From: Bacillota bacterium
GTDB lineage: Bacteria > Bacillota > Clostridia > Oscillospirales > Ruminococcaceae
Assembly (NCBI GenBank): GCA_023391005.1
Contig: JAEWBS010000063.1
Location: 9,618 to 73,617 of the forward strand
Direction of reading: 5' to 3'
Length of the DNA: 64,000 nucleotides
Shown here: in pieces, positions 42,483-51,194 of the stretch
Layout: the number at the start of each line of letters is the position of its first letter
How positions within the stretch are numbered: the first letter of the stretch is position 1
The notes under the pieces: generated by a model
Told to the model about the DNA's origin: nothing
Seen by the model: the letters and a program-made list of their open reading frames with translations, nothing else
Databases searched by the model: none
Position numbers and translations under genes: made by a program

Positions 42483-43934
42483 TCACACAGAATAGGTGTT
42501 GGCGGTCGTGTTGCCGCCCGCGCCGGTCCAGTCGGTGTGGAAAAAGCGGCCACGGGGCTGGTCGACACGCTCGTAGGTGTGCGCGCCGAAATAGTCGCGC
42601 TGCGCCTGTAAGAGATTCGCGGGCAGCGATTCGGTGGTATAGCCGTCAAAGTAGGCCAGCGCGGATGAGAACGCCGGAACCGGAATGCCCGCCTGTACCG
42701 CCGACGCGACCACATCGCGCCAAGCAGGAATCAGCGCCCCAACCGTCTCGCAAAAATAGGGGTCGAGCAACAGGTTTGAAAGCCGGGGCTCTCGCGCAAA
42801 GGCCGCGCTGATCTTCTCAAGAAAAACGCTGCGGATGATGCAGCCGCCCCGCCACATCAACGCGATGGCGCTGTAATCAAGCTGCCAGTTGTAGGTCTGC
42901 GCCGCGCTTTTAAGCAGCGCATAACCCTGCGCGTAGGAGATGATTTTGGAGGCGTACAGCGCCTGACGGATCTTTTCGACCTGTTGTGCGCGCGTGCCGC
43001 CCAGCGGCGTAATTCGCTTGTTAAATGCGGCAGCGGCGGTTACCCGTTCATCCTTCATTGATGAAAGGCAGCGCGCAAAGACCGCCTCGCCGATCAGCGT
43101 CAGCGGAATGCCCTCGTCGAGCGCGGCTGTCGCCGTCCATTTGCCGGTGCCCTTTTGGCCCGCCGCGTCAAGAATATGGTCGAGCACCACCACGCCGTTT
43201 TCGTCGCGATAACCCAGAATATCGGCCGTGATGGCGACGAGGTAGCTGTCGAGTTCGCCCTTATTCCACTCGGCAAATACCTCGTGCAGCTCCTGCGGCG
43301 TCATATCCAGCCCATCGCGCATGAGCTGGTATGCCTCGCAGATCAGCTGCATATCGCCATACTCAATGCCGTTGTGTACCATCTTGACAAAATGGCCCGC
43401 ACCGTTTTCACCCACCCACTCGCAGCAGGGGGTTCCGTCCTCGACCTTGGCCGCGATGGTCTGAAAAATATCTTTAACCTGCGGCCACGCCGCCAGAGAA
43501 CCGCCCGGCATCAGCGAGGGGCCGTGCAGTGCGCCCTCCTCGCCGCCCGAGACGCCGACGCCTAAGTACAAAAGCCCCTTAGACTCGACATAGGCCGTGC
43601 GGCGGATTGTATCGGGAAAATGGCTGTTGCCGCCGTCGATGAGGATATCCCCGGGGGAGAGCAACGGTATGAGCTGTTCGATCAGCGCGTCGACCGCCCC
43701 GCCCGCCTTGACCATCATCATCACCTTGCGCGGGGTGGACAGGCTGTCGACGAGCGCCTGTAGCGACTCGACGCCGATAATATTCTTTTGGGCGGCCCGC
43801 CCCGCCGTAAAAGCCTTAACGCGCGCAACGGTTCTGTTGTAGACCGCGACGGTCAGGCCCTTCGACTCCATATTCATCACGAGGTTCTCGCCCATTACCG
43901 CCAGCCCGATTAGGCCGATGTCCGCTTTTTTCAT
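42483..43934 (-). CDS. gnd: 6-phosphogluconate dehydrogenase, decarboxylating
   Basis: 483 residues, normal length. NADP-binding GLAVMGENLVMNMESKG, substrate-binding GVGVSGGEEGALHGPS and catalytic KMVHNGIEYGDMQLI are intact; C-terminal RGRFFHTDWTG is typical. Converts 6-phosphogluconate to ribulose-5-phosphate with NADPH and CO2. AGGAGGAATATTT precedes the ATG. Confidence 0.97.
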   Translation of the reverse strand: MKKADIGLIGLAVMGENLVMNMESKGLTVAVYNRTVARVKAFTAGRAAQKNIIGVESLQALVDSLSTPRKVMMMVKAGGAVDALIEQLIPLLSPGDILIDGGNSHFPDTIRRTAYVESKGLLYLGVGVSGGEEGALHGPSLMPGGSLAAWPQVKDIFQTIAAKVEDGTPCCEWVGENGAGHFVKMVHNGIEYGDMQLICEAYQLMRDGLDMTPQELHEVFAEWNKGELDSYLVAITADILGYRDENGVVVLDHILDAAGQKGTGKWTATAALDEGIPLTLIGEAVFARCLSSMKDERVTAAAAFNKRITPLGGTRAQQVEKIRQALYASKIISYAQGYALLKSAAQTYNWQLDYSAIALMWRGGCIIRSVFLEKISAAFAREPRLSNLLLDPYFCETVGALIPAWRDVVASAVQAGIPVPAFSSALAYFDGYTTESLPANLLQAQRDYFGAHTYERVDQPRGRFFHTDWTGAGGNTTANTYSV

Positions 43935-44061
43935 AAATATTCCTCCTGCCGCAGGCTTGGGCTTAAACGCGGCGCATGCCGCCGCACCCGGCCTTGGCCT
44001 GTTACACTATCAGTTTCAGAGGCCTTATAACAGGTCCCTGAGGTTTATCTGCTGTTAAAAT

Positions 44062-44094
44062 GGGCGGCTGCCAGACAAAAACCGGCAGCCGCCC
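44062..44094 (-). terminator. Terminator after the ABC binding-protein gene
   Basis: Perfect GGGCGGCTGCC/GGCAGCCGCCC stem (11 bp) with an 11-base loop and ATTTT on the minus-strand side, 21 bp past the stop. Confidence 0.8.
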
Positions 44095-44115
44095 GACCTG
44101 CCCTGAGCAGGTTGA

Positions 44116-45201
44116 TCAGTTATACTTTGCCCAAAGCTGGGTCCATTTTTCCTGAATGGCGCTCTTGTTTGCCGACAGATATTCCTGATCCTCAGGGAAT
44201 ACCTTAATTTCGCTGTAGTCGATCAGATAGGGGTTGGTGCTGGGCAGGTTCGCGTTGGCCGGGCGCGAGGAGGAGTTCTGCGCGTAACCGGTCTGGCACT
44301 CCTCAGAGGTCAGATATTCGATGAAGGCCTTGGCCTGTTCGATGTTCTTGGCGTTCTTGACAATGCCCGCACCGAACGGGCCGGAGGTGGTACCTTCCTC
44401 CATGTAGACGATCTCAACGTTGTCGGCGCCCGACTGTAACAGCTCGACGCAGACGTTCTCATAGGTCAGACCGACGACATATTCGCCCTCGGCGACCTGC
44501 TTGTAAACGGCGGAGGAGCTCGTTGTGGTCACACCGGCAAGATTCTGAATGAACTTCTCAATGTAATCCCAGGACTCCGGCGTGTCGTAGCCGCCCATAA
44601 CCAGCAGCTGGGTCGAGAGGTGACGCCATGCCGAGGAGCTCGAGGTGGGGTCGGAATGGATGATCTTGCCCTTGAGCGCGGGGTTCAGAAGGTCGGCGTA
44701 GCCCTTGATTTCAAGGCCGAGCTCCTTTTCAAGCTCCTTGTTGACGAGCAGGTTGCTGGTCTGAATCATGAAATAGTTAAAATAGCCGTTGCTGCGGTAG
44801 GCCTCAGGGTATTCGCCGTCATGGGAGGAGACATAGGGTTCCCACAGGTCGGGGTATTTCGCAAGATCGGAGGGGGTCAGGCCGCCCCACATGACGTCGC
44901 ACTGGGGATTTTCCTTCTCGGCCTGAATTCGGGCGATGCATTCGCCCGCCGAGCCCGAGATGATCTCGACCTCAACGCCGGTCTTCTCTTCAAAGGCTGG
45001 AATGACGCGTTCAATGTTGCTGTCGTCGGTCGTGGTGTAGATGGTCAGCTTGCCGCCAAGCTTGGCGTTCTCCGCGGGGGTGCTTTCAGACCCCGGCGCG
45101 CTGCCCGAGGGAGCGGGCGTGCTGCTGGATGTGCCGCCGCAGGCGACAAGTGTCAGAGAAAGGCATGCCGCCAGTGACAGAGCAGACAGTTTTCTAAACA
45201 T
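44116..45201 (-). CDS. ABC transporter substrate-binding lipoprotein, AfuA/FbpA type
   Basis: 361 residues. Lipoprotein signal LSLTLVACGGTSSS (Cys about 21), then a family-1-like binding fold of the AfuA/FutA group: LTIYTTTDDSNIERVIPAFE, GVEVEIISGSAGE, NPQCDVMWGG and EGTTSGPFGAGIVKNA. Members bind Fe(III), phosphonates or hexose phosphates. The Tyr pairs of iron binders are not evident and the neighbours are sugar-phosphate enzymes, so a phosphorylated sugar is at least as likely (inference). Last gene of the transporter cluster. Confidence 0.87.
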   Translation of the reverse strand: MFRKLSALSLAACLSLTLVACGGTSSSTPAPSGSAPGSESTPAENAKLGGKLTIYTTTDDSNIERVIPAFEEKTGVEVEIISGSAGECIARIQAEKENPQCDVMWGGLTPSDLAKYPDLWEPYVSSHDGEYPEAYRSNGYFNYFMIQTSNLLVNKELEKELGLEIKGYADLLNPALKGKIIHSDPTSSSSAWRHLSTQLLVMGGYDTPESWDYIEKFIQNLAGVTTTSSSAVYKQVAEGEYVVGLTYENVCVELLQSGADNVEIVYMEEGTTSGPFGAGIVKNAKNIEQAKAFIEYLTSEECQTGYAQNSSSRPANANLPSTNPYLIDYSEIKVFPEDQEYLSANKSAIQEKWTQLWAKYN

Positions 45202-45353
45202 TTGAAGACTCCTTTCTATTTGCGGATTTCATGGTTCCGCACACCATTTATGGGTCGATTGATTAAAAAGGACAAGGCCGCGTGGTTAAAAGCGCGTGCA
45301 TCCCCCTTTCGTCGGCGGTGTCCCAACTGGCGTGTCTTTAAGCGATAGATGCC

Positions 45354-47009
45354 CTACAGCTTAATGTCCTCAGCCTTTGAAATTTTCATGTAAATCAGCA
45401 GCGAAATAGTCGTTAGAATGGTCAGGATGGTGGCAAACGCCGCCGCCGTGCCGTAGGTGCCGCGGTTGACCGCGATATAGGTCGAGAGCGTCAGCGTAAT
45501 GGTCTTACTGTTGTAGAGGATGATGGCGGTCGAAAGCTCGGTGATGATGGCGATCCAGCTTAAAATCGCGCCCGCAATAATGCCGTTGGACATCATCGGC
45601 ACCGTCACCTTGAAAAACGCGCCCATCTTTGAGGAGCCGAGGCTGATAGCCGCCTCCTCAATCGTAATCGGGATCTGCTGCAAGCTTGCAACCGAGGAAC
45701 GGATGGTATAGGGCAGACGGCGGATGCACAGCGCGACGACCATAATCGCCATGCTGCCGGTCAGCACGAGCGGCCCGCGGTTAAACGAGACGACCAGCGC
45801 GATGCCCACGACCGAGCCGGGGATAATGTAGGGGAGCATCGAGATGACGTCGATAGCGTTGTTCACAACACTCTTGCGCCGCACGACGAGATAGGCGATC
45901 AGAATCGCGACAAAGATGATGATGACCAGTGCCGTCACGCCGATGACGACGGTGTTCTTGATCGACAGTATCAGCTGCTTTTTCATGGCCGCCTCGTAGC
46001 TGATGAAGGAATAGCCCGGCGCGAACAGTTTGTTGTTAACGTTTTTAAACGAGGTGTACATCACATAAAGCTGCGGCACAAACGCGATAAAGACCAGAAA
46101 GTAAGAAAACAGATGGATAACGACGCTAAAAAGGCCGCCGGGCGTCTTTTTTTGCACCGGATGCAGCGCGTTGAGCGAAAAGCTAAACCGCGACGCCGTA
46201 TACTTTTGAATCAGAAAAATGAGGGCGGTGATTAGAATGGCGATAACGCTGATCGCCGCGGCAAAATTGTGGTCGCCGCCCTGCTCGCCTAAGTATTGGT
46301 TATAGATTTCGACCGGAAAGGTGCGGTAGCCCTCGCCGATGAGCAATGGGGAGCCGAAGTCGGCAAAGGCGCGCATGAACACGAGCAGCGCGGCGGCCAG
46401 CACGGTCGGCATGGTCAGCATCAGCGTGACGTTAAAGAAACGCCGGACGCCGGTACAGCCGAGATTTTCCGACGCCTCGATCAGCGAGTTGTCGATATTG
46501 CGGAAAGCGCCGGTCATGTAGATAAAAACGAGCGGGAACAGCTTGAGCGACTGTACAAGCACAATGCCCTGAAAGCCGTAGATGCTGCCGACCCTGATGC
46601 CGAGAAAGGTCTTTAAGAAAACAGTGACAACGCCGGAGCGCCCCATGAGCAGAATCCATGAATAAGCGCCGATAAAGGGGGCGGACATGCAGCACAGAAT
46701 GCTCAACACGTACAAAAGCCGGGCGCCCTTGAGGCGATAAAAGGTGTAGACATACGCAAACGGAATGCCGAGCAGCAGCGCAACCAACGTGACGACCGTG
46801 GTGCTTTTAAGGCTGTTGATCAGTGTTGAGAAATAATACTTCTCGCCGAAGAATTTCTGAAAGTATTGGAGGGTGAATTCCCCCTCTTTGTTAAAGACGG
46901 CCTGCTTGAACATCGAGCCCATCGGGTAGATCAAAAACAGGATGAAGAGCGCCAGAATCACAAGGCTGTAAACGGTCCAGATATCGGCGCGCTTTTTGGT
47001 TTTTATCAT
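45354..47009 (-). CDS. ABC transporter permease, fused double-domain (AfuB/FbpB type)
   Basis: 551 residues with two permease domains of about six helices each, joined near residue 270-290. EAA-type loops that contact the ATPase are ASENLGCTGVRRFFNVTLML (about 180) and EAAISLGSSKMGAFFKVTVP (about 455). Encoded between the ATPase gene (14 bp gap) and the binding-protein gene. Confidence 0.93.
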   Translation of the reverse strand: MIKTKKRADIWTVYSLVILALFILFLIYPMGSMFKQAVFNKEGEFTLQYFQKFFGEKYYFSTLINSLKSTTVVTLVALLLGIPFAYVYTFYRLKGARLLYVLSILCCMSAPFIGAYSWILLMGRSGVVTVFLKTFLGIRVGSIYGFQGIVLVQSLKLFPLVFIYMTGAFRNIDNSLIEASENLGCTGVRRFFNVTLMLTMPTVLAAALLVFMRAFADFGSPLLIGEGYRTFPVEIYNQYLGEQGGDHNFAAAISVIAILITALIFLIQKYTASRFSFSLNALHPVQKKTPGGLFSVVIHLFSYFLVFIAFVPQLYVMYTSFKNVNNKLFAPGYSFISYEAAMKKQLILSIKNTVVIGVTALVIIIFVAILIAYLVVRRKSVVNNAIDVISMLPYIIPGSVVGIALVVSFNRGPLVLTGSMAIMVVALCIRRLPYTIRSSVASLQQIPITIEEAAISLGSSKMGAFFKVTVPMMSNGIIAGAILSWIAIITELSTAIILYNSKTITLTLSTYIAVNRGTYGTAAAFATILTILTTISLLIYMKISKAEDIKL

Positions 47010-47023
47010 TGCCGCGCCCTCCT

Positions 47024-48145
47024 TTAAGCCTGATACTGCCGGCAGTCGTCACAGACACCCTCGAGGATATTGACGCTGCCGTCCTCGGTGAAGAGATTGA
47101 TCTTGTTGACGTTGACGGTCAGGTGAATCGTCTTGCCGGCAGGAATGACGCCCGCGATGTCCGACTCCTGAATAATTTCGGCGTCGTCGCCCGTATCCAG
47201 CGAGACGAAATAATGCGTGTTAAGACCCAAAAACACGCTGTCGGTCGTGGTGGCCTTAATGCCGGTCTCGTCGGCGCGGTTAATCAACAGCTCCTCGGGG
47301 CGCACCGAGACAAGCACATTTTGGTCGTAGCAGTATTCGGGCCTCACATGCGGCAGCCCCACCGCGTAGCCCGTGCCAAAGTGCAACACCGGCGTGCCAT
47401 TTAGCATGCGCAACTCGCCCTTTAAAATGTTGGTGCGCCCGATAAAGGTCGCGACAAACAGGTTGGCCGGGCGCTGATAGATGGCCTGCGGCGTGCCAAT
47501 ATGCTGGATGACGCCATCCTTCATAACGGCAATACGGTCGGAGACGGCCATCGCCTCCTCCTGATCGTGGGTGACATAAACGGTGGTGATGCCTACGTCG
47601 TGCTGAATTCTTTTGATGACGGTGCGCATCTCGACGCGCAGCTTGGCGTCAAGGTTTGAAAGCGGCTCATCCATGAGCAGCACGTCGGGCTCGATGACCA
47701 ACGCGCGCGCCAGCGCCACACGCTGTTGCTGCCCACCCGAGAGGCGCTCGGGCATGCGGTCGGCATACTCGTCTATGTGCATCAGCTTCATGAAGGTGTC
47801 TGTGCGGTTGGCCGTTTCTTCGGCTGAAAGGTTGCGGTTTTTTAGGCCGAAGGCCACGTTCTTGCGCACCGTCATGTGCGGAAAGATGGCGTAATTCTGA
47901 AACACCATGCCGATGTTGCGCTTGGCGGGATCTAAATCGTTGATACGTCGGTCGTTAAAGTAAAAATCGCCGCCCTCAATTGAGTTAAAACCGGCAATCA
48001 TGCGCAGCAGCGTGGTTTTGCCGCAACCCGAAGGCCCGAGCAGCGTAAAAAACTCACCTTGCTTCACATCGAGATTCAGCCCCGAGATGATGGTGTTGTC
48101 CCCGTACTTCTTGACGGCGTCGGTGATCCTGATATTGACACTCAT
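47024..48145 (-). CDS. ABC transporter ATP-binding protein (AfuC/FbpC/PotA type)
   Basis: 373 residues. Walker A GPSGCGKTT (about 38), Q-loop VFQNYAIFPHM, signature LSGGQQQRVALA (about 136), Walker B VLLMDEPLSNLD, H-loop VYVTHDQEEA, and a C-terminal TOBE region after about 240. Energises the two-domain permease. AAAGGAGGAG precedes the ATG. First gene of the importer operon. Confidence 0.95.
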   Translation of the reverse strand: MSVNIRITDAVKKYGDNTIISGLNLDVKQGEFFTLLGPSGCGKTTLLRMIAGFNSIEGGDFYFNDRRINDLDPAKRNIGMVFQNYAIFPHMTVRKNVAFGLKNRNLSAEETANRTDTFMKLMHIDEYADRMPERLSGGQQQRVALARALVIEPDVLLMDEPLSNLDAKLRVEMRTVIKRIQHDVGITTVYVTHDQEEAMAVSDRIAVMKDGVIQHIGTPQAIYQRPANLFVATFIGRTNILKGELRMLNGTPVLHFGTGYAVGLPHVRPEYCYDQNVLVSVRPEELLINRADETGIKATTTDSVFLGLNTHYFVSLDTGDDAEIIQESDIAGVIPAGKTIHLTVNVNKINLFTEDGSVNILEGVCDDCRQYQA

Positions 48146-48193
48146 GACGCTCCTCCTTTGCTATATTGAAATCTATTGTCACGTCGATGTGAT

Positions 48194-48242
48194 GAAAAAA
48201 AATAAACGCTCCGAAAACCACAATGCGGCTCCGAAGCGTTTT
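48194..48242 (-). terminator. Terminator of the YesMN-type operon
   Basis: On the minus strand AACGCTTC/GGAGCGTT plus inner pairs, followed by TATTTTTTTTC. It separates the two-component genes from the ABC importer, whose promoter must lie between about 48146 and 48193 or overlap this hairpin. Confidence 0.75.
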
Positions 48243-48442
48243 CCAAAAGCAGGCGCGCTAAGTCTCTCGGGGCAAGGCCTCAAAGACTGGGCGGGCTGCC
48301 AGTTCGGCCCTAATGGGCCGCGGTCGCAAACGGAACATCTTGCACAAATTAAAAGGACGGCGTTTACTTTCCTTTGTTTATGCTATCAAATCCGCCGCGT
48401 AAAAGACAGGTAAATTTCCGGCGCAAAAGGAGAAAATTCTGC

Positions 48443-49258
48443 TCAGTTTGTTTCCGCCGAGCTGCCGTTCATCTTCTGCATAAACTGCTTGGCTGAGCAG
48501 CCAACGTATTTTTTAAAGACGCTGTTAAAATATTTGTAGTCACTAAAACCACAGGCGGCTGCGATATCCGAAAGCCTGCCCCGCTTCTGCCGCAGCATCG
48601 AGAGCGCGCATTGAATGCGGTAGCGGTTGAGATAGTCGGTAAAATTCATGCCCATCTCGCTTTTAAATCGCCGGGTCATGAACGATTCGCTGTAAAACAG
48701 CTCCTGCGACAGGATGGCGAGCGTAATTTTTTTGCCGACGTTCTTTTCAATATAGTCGAGCATCCGCGCGACCACCTCGCCGTCCTCCGCCTCCTCGGCG
48801 GGCAGGGCGGCAACCGGCGTCAAAAGATGAACCGGATCGGGCGGTACCAAAAGCCCCTCCTTGAGCTTTTGGTAGGCTAAACGGCGCTCCCGTTCGGCAC
48901 AGGCCTTTTCAATCGCGCGGGTCAGCTCCGGGATATCGATGGGCTTTAGCACATATTCAACCGCGCCGTATTTGAGCGCTCTTTTGGCGTAGTCAAAGTC
49001 GGAGTAGCCGGTGATGATAATCGCGGCATAGCCGTATTCCTGACAGGTCTGTTCGAGCACCTCAAGCCCGCCTAAAAGCGGCATGTTGATATCCATGAGC
49101 ACGAGATCGTACGCGCCGGTTTGGATGCGTTCAAGCGCTTCCTGTCCGTTGCCGGCCTCCTCAATCTGTCCACAGCCCATGTGATGCCAATCGATTGAGC
49201 AGACAATACCCCGGCGGATAATATCCTCATCCTCAACTACTAGAACCCGATAGCTCAT
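48443..49258 (-). CDS. YesN-type response regulator with AraC DNA-binding domain
   Basis: 271 residues. Receiver domain with VEDEDIIRRGI and phospho-acceptor Asp in LVLMDINMPLL (about 54), then an AraC double helix-turn-helix at about 165-265 (KITLAILSQELFYSESFMTR, SDIAAACGFSDYKYFNSVFK). Overlaps the sensor kinase gene by 26 bp. The likely target is the ABC importer operon immediately downstream (inference). Confidence 0.93.
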   Translation of the reverse strand: MSYRVLVVEDEDIIRRGIVCSIDWHHMGCGQIEEAGNGQEALERIQTGAYDLVLMDINMPLLGGLEVLEQTCQEYGYAAIIITGYSDFDYAKRALKYGAVEYVLKPIDIPELTRAIEKACAERERRLAYQKLKEGLLVPPDPVHLLTPVAALPAEEAEDGEVVARMLDYIEKNVGKKITLAILSQELFYSESFMTRRFKSEMGMNFTDYLNRYRIQCALSMLRQKRGRLSDIAAACGFSDYKYFNSVFKKYVGCSAKQFMQKMNGSSAETN

Positions 49259-50930
49259 CGCTGTTCCGCCGCCCCTCTACATATAGTATGACTTCGGTTC
49301 CCTCGCCATGGGTGCTGTTGATTTCGATGCGGCTGCTGCCGCCATATTGCAGGTAAAGACGGCGAGCCGTCCCCTGAAGCTCGCTGTAGCCCGCCCCCTC
49401 CCGCAGCCGGGCTGGAGAGCGCAGCAGGTTGCGCAGCTGCGCAAGACGATCGGGCAAAATGCCCCCGCCGTTATCCACCACCGTGAGCGTTAGCACACCG
49501 TTTGGCCCGACAGCCCCCTTGATCGAAATAGCGATCGACTTTCTGCTCTGAAAGCCGTATTTAACACTGTTTTCGATTACGGGTTGGAGCAGCAGCTTTG
49601 GAACGCGGTGCCCCATGCAGGGCGGGTCGATATCGATGTGGTAGGTAAAGCGCTCGCCAAAGCGGAATTTGATGATATCGAGGTAGCTAAGGATATGCGA
49701 CAGATCCTCCGACAGCGAAACCTCGCTGCTGCGGTTATCGACGCTGTAGCGCAACAGCTTTGTCAGGTTTAAAAGCGTGTTGTCCGCGCCGGGTACCCCC
49801 AACTGAATGGCAAATCGGATGCTCTCAAGCGTGTTATAGAGAAAATGTGGGTTGAATTTGGCTTCTAAAGTGCGCATTTCCATCGTATTATTGAGCTTTA
49901 GTAGCTCGAAGTTATGCCCTGTCAGCTCGCGGATGCCATCGAGCATAATGTTGATATGCTCGGCGATATCTTCAAACTCATCGCCGGTTTTCATGATGAT
50001 GGTGCCGTCCCCCTTTTGGGCCACCGAGTCTATTTCGGTGCGCAGCTGTTCAACCGAGGCCGCGCTGTGCTGCGCAATATTGTTGGCCATCTGCATGGCC
50101 AACAGTGTGACGAGAAAATAAACGATCACTGAGAATACCATACTCAGAAGGTAATAGCCCCATATCGGGATGATGCCCACATAGGTGTAAACCGTCATAT
50201 TATATTCGGGCAGCTGTGAAGCATACATCCAATAGTCCTGACCGTTAAACCGGAACTTGCCGTTTTCAATGCCATAAAAACGGTTCAGATTCTGCAGCAG
50301 CCCACGGTCTGGCGCCACGACAACCGCGCTGTTGCCATGCACGATAATGCCGCTGTATTGCAGCGTACGCATATTCCGGGTCAGAGCATTGGTATCAATA
50401 TAAAGGGTGGCGACGCCCTTGAACCGGTTGGCGTCGTCATAGAGCGGGCGGCAAAGAACATAACGCGGCGCGCCGTCAAAAAAATAAACGGTGTGATAGG
50501 GGCGCTGCGGCTGCGAGAACATATTCTCCACCACCTGCGCGTTAAAGGTCCGCTGAGAGTAACTGAAGTTCTGGTAGGTCGTCGAAACCACCTGCCCCTT
50601 GGGATCGGTCAACACCAGATTCGACGGCACAATGCAGTCTCTGGCAAAGCTGCGATACACAAAGGACAGTGCGGTACCGCTTAAATCGCCGCCCAAACAG
50701 CGCAGAAAGTTCTCGTATCCAGCCCCGTCCTCCGAGGTGTAGCGGTCGTACTGGGCGTAGACCTGCCGGAACTCTTCCGCAAGAATCCGGTTATAATTTT
50801 TGGCGCGATAGGAGTTAAAATAGACCGAATAAAGCAGCAGCATCCCCATAAAAAGAAGAAAGCAGCTCAGCGAAAACAGCAGGCTGAATCGTGCAATCTG
50901 CCTGCGCAGCTTGACCTGAAAGCCCTTCAT
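49233..50930 (-). CDS. YesM-type sensor histidine kinase
   Basis: 565 residues. A first membrane helix (about 12-35), an extracellular dCache-like sensor (about 36-250), a second helix (about 260-285), then HAMP-like and LytS/YesM kinase domains: LEAKFNPHFLYNTLESIRF (phosphorylated His) and PVIENSVKYGF, DNGGGI (ATP site). Such kinases sense carbohydrates or organic solutes. I start at ATG 50930 (KGFQVKLRRQIARF); two upstream in-frame starts (to 51008) have no better ribosome site. Confidence 0.92.
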   Translation of the reverse strand: MKGFQVKLRRQIARFSLLFSLSCFLLFMGMLLLYSVYFNSYRAKNYNRILAEEFRQVYAQYDRYTSEDGAGYENFLRCLGGDLSGTALSFVYRSFARDCIVPSNLVLTDPKGQVVSTTYQNFSYSQRTFNAQVVENMFSQPQRPYHTVYFFDGAPRYVLCRPLYDDANRFKGVATLYIDTNALTRNMRTLQYSGIIVHGNSAVVVAPDRGLLQNLNRFYGIENGKFRFNGQDYWMYASQLPEYNMTVYTYVGIIPIWGYYLLSMVFSVIVYFLVTLLAMQMANNIAQHSAASVEQLRTEIDSVAQKGDGTIIMKTGDEFEDIAEHINIMLDGIRELTGHNFELLKLNNTMEMRTLEAKFNPHFLYNTLESIRFAIQLGVPGADNTLLNLTKLLRYSVDNRSSEVSLSEDLSHILSYLDIIKFRFGERFTYHIDIDPPCMGHRVPKLLLQPVIENSVKYGFQSRKSIAISIKGAVGPNGVLTLTVVDNGGGILPDRLAQLRNLLRSPARLREGAGYSELQGTARRLYLQYGGSSRIEINSTHGEGTEVILYVEGRRNSDELSGSSS

Positions 50931-51018
50931 ACCTGCCGTTTCCCACCTTCCATGACGCATTATAAAACACTTCTCAATGATCTTAGCGCGAAATGCACTT
51001 AAAAGCAAATTATTTTGA

Positions 51019-51070
51019 AAGACGGTAGGGAATCTGAACTTTTGGAAAAGTCCAGATTTCCTACCGTCTT
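51019..51070. terminator. Long terminator between secreted protein and sensor kinase genes
   Basis: AAGACGGTAGGGAATCTG with its near-complement CAGATTTCCTACCGTCTT and inner ACTTTT/AAAAGT, then CTTTT. It lies just after the stop of the secreted protein gene on the minus strand. Confidence 0.8.
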
Positions 51071-51194
51071 CTTTTATGCCAAATCGTCTTTTGGCAATGA
51101 AATTGATTGTGGTGTTTTATCTTAACATCTCAGCCAGACCTCGCGGGGCGTTTAAAATCGAAGCGGTGGATTAGTTGGCGCAATATGCAGTTGT

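Noticed and set aside
44116..48145. Annotating the ABC importer simply as an iron transporter
   Set aside because: The fold is shared with sugar-phosphate and phosphonate systems, and the gene neighbours argue against iron.
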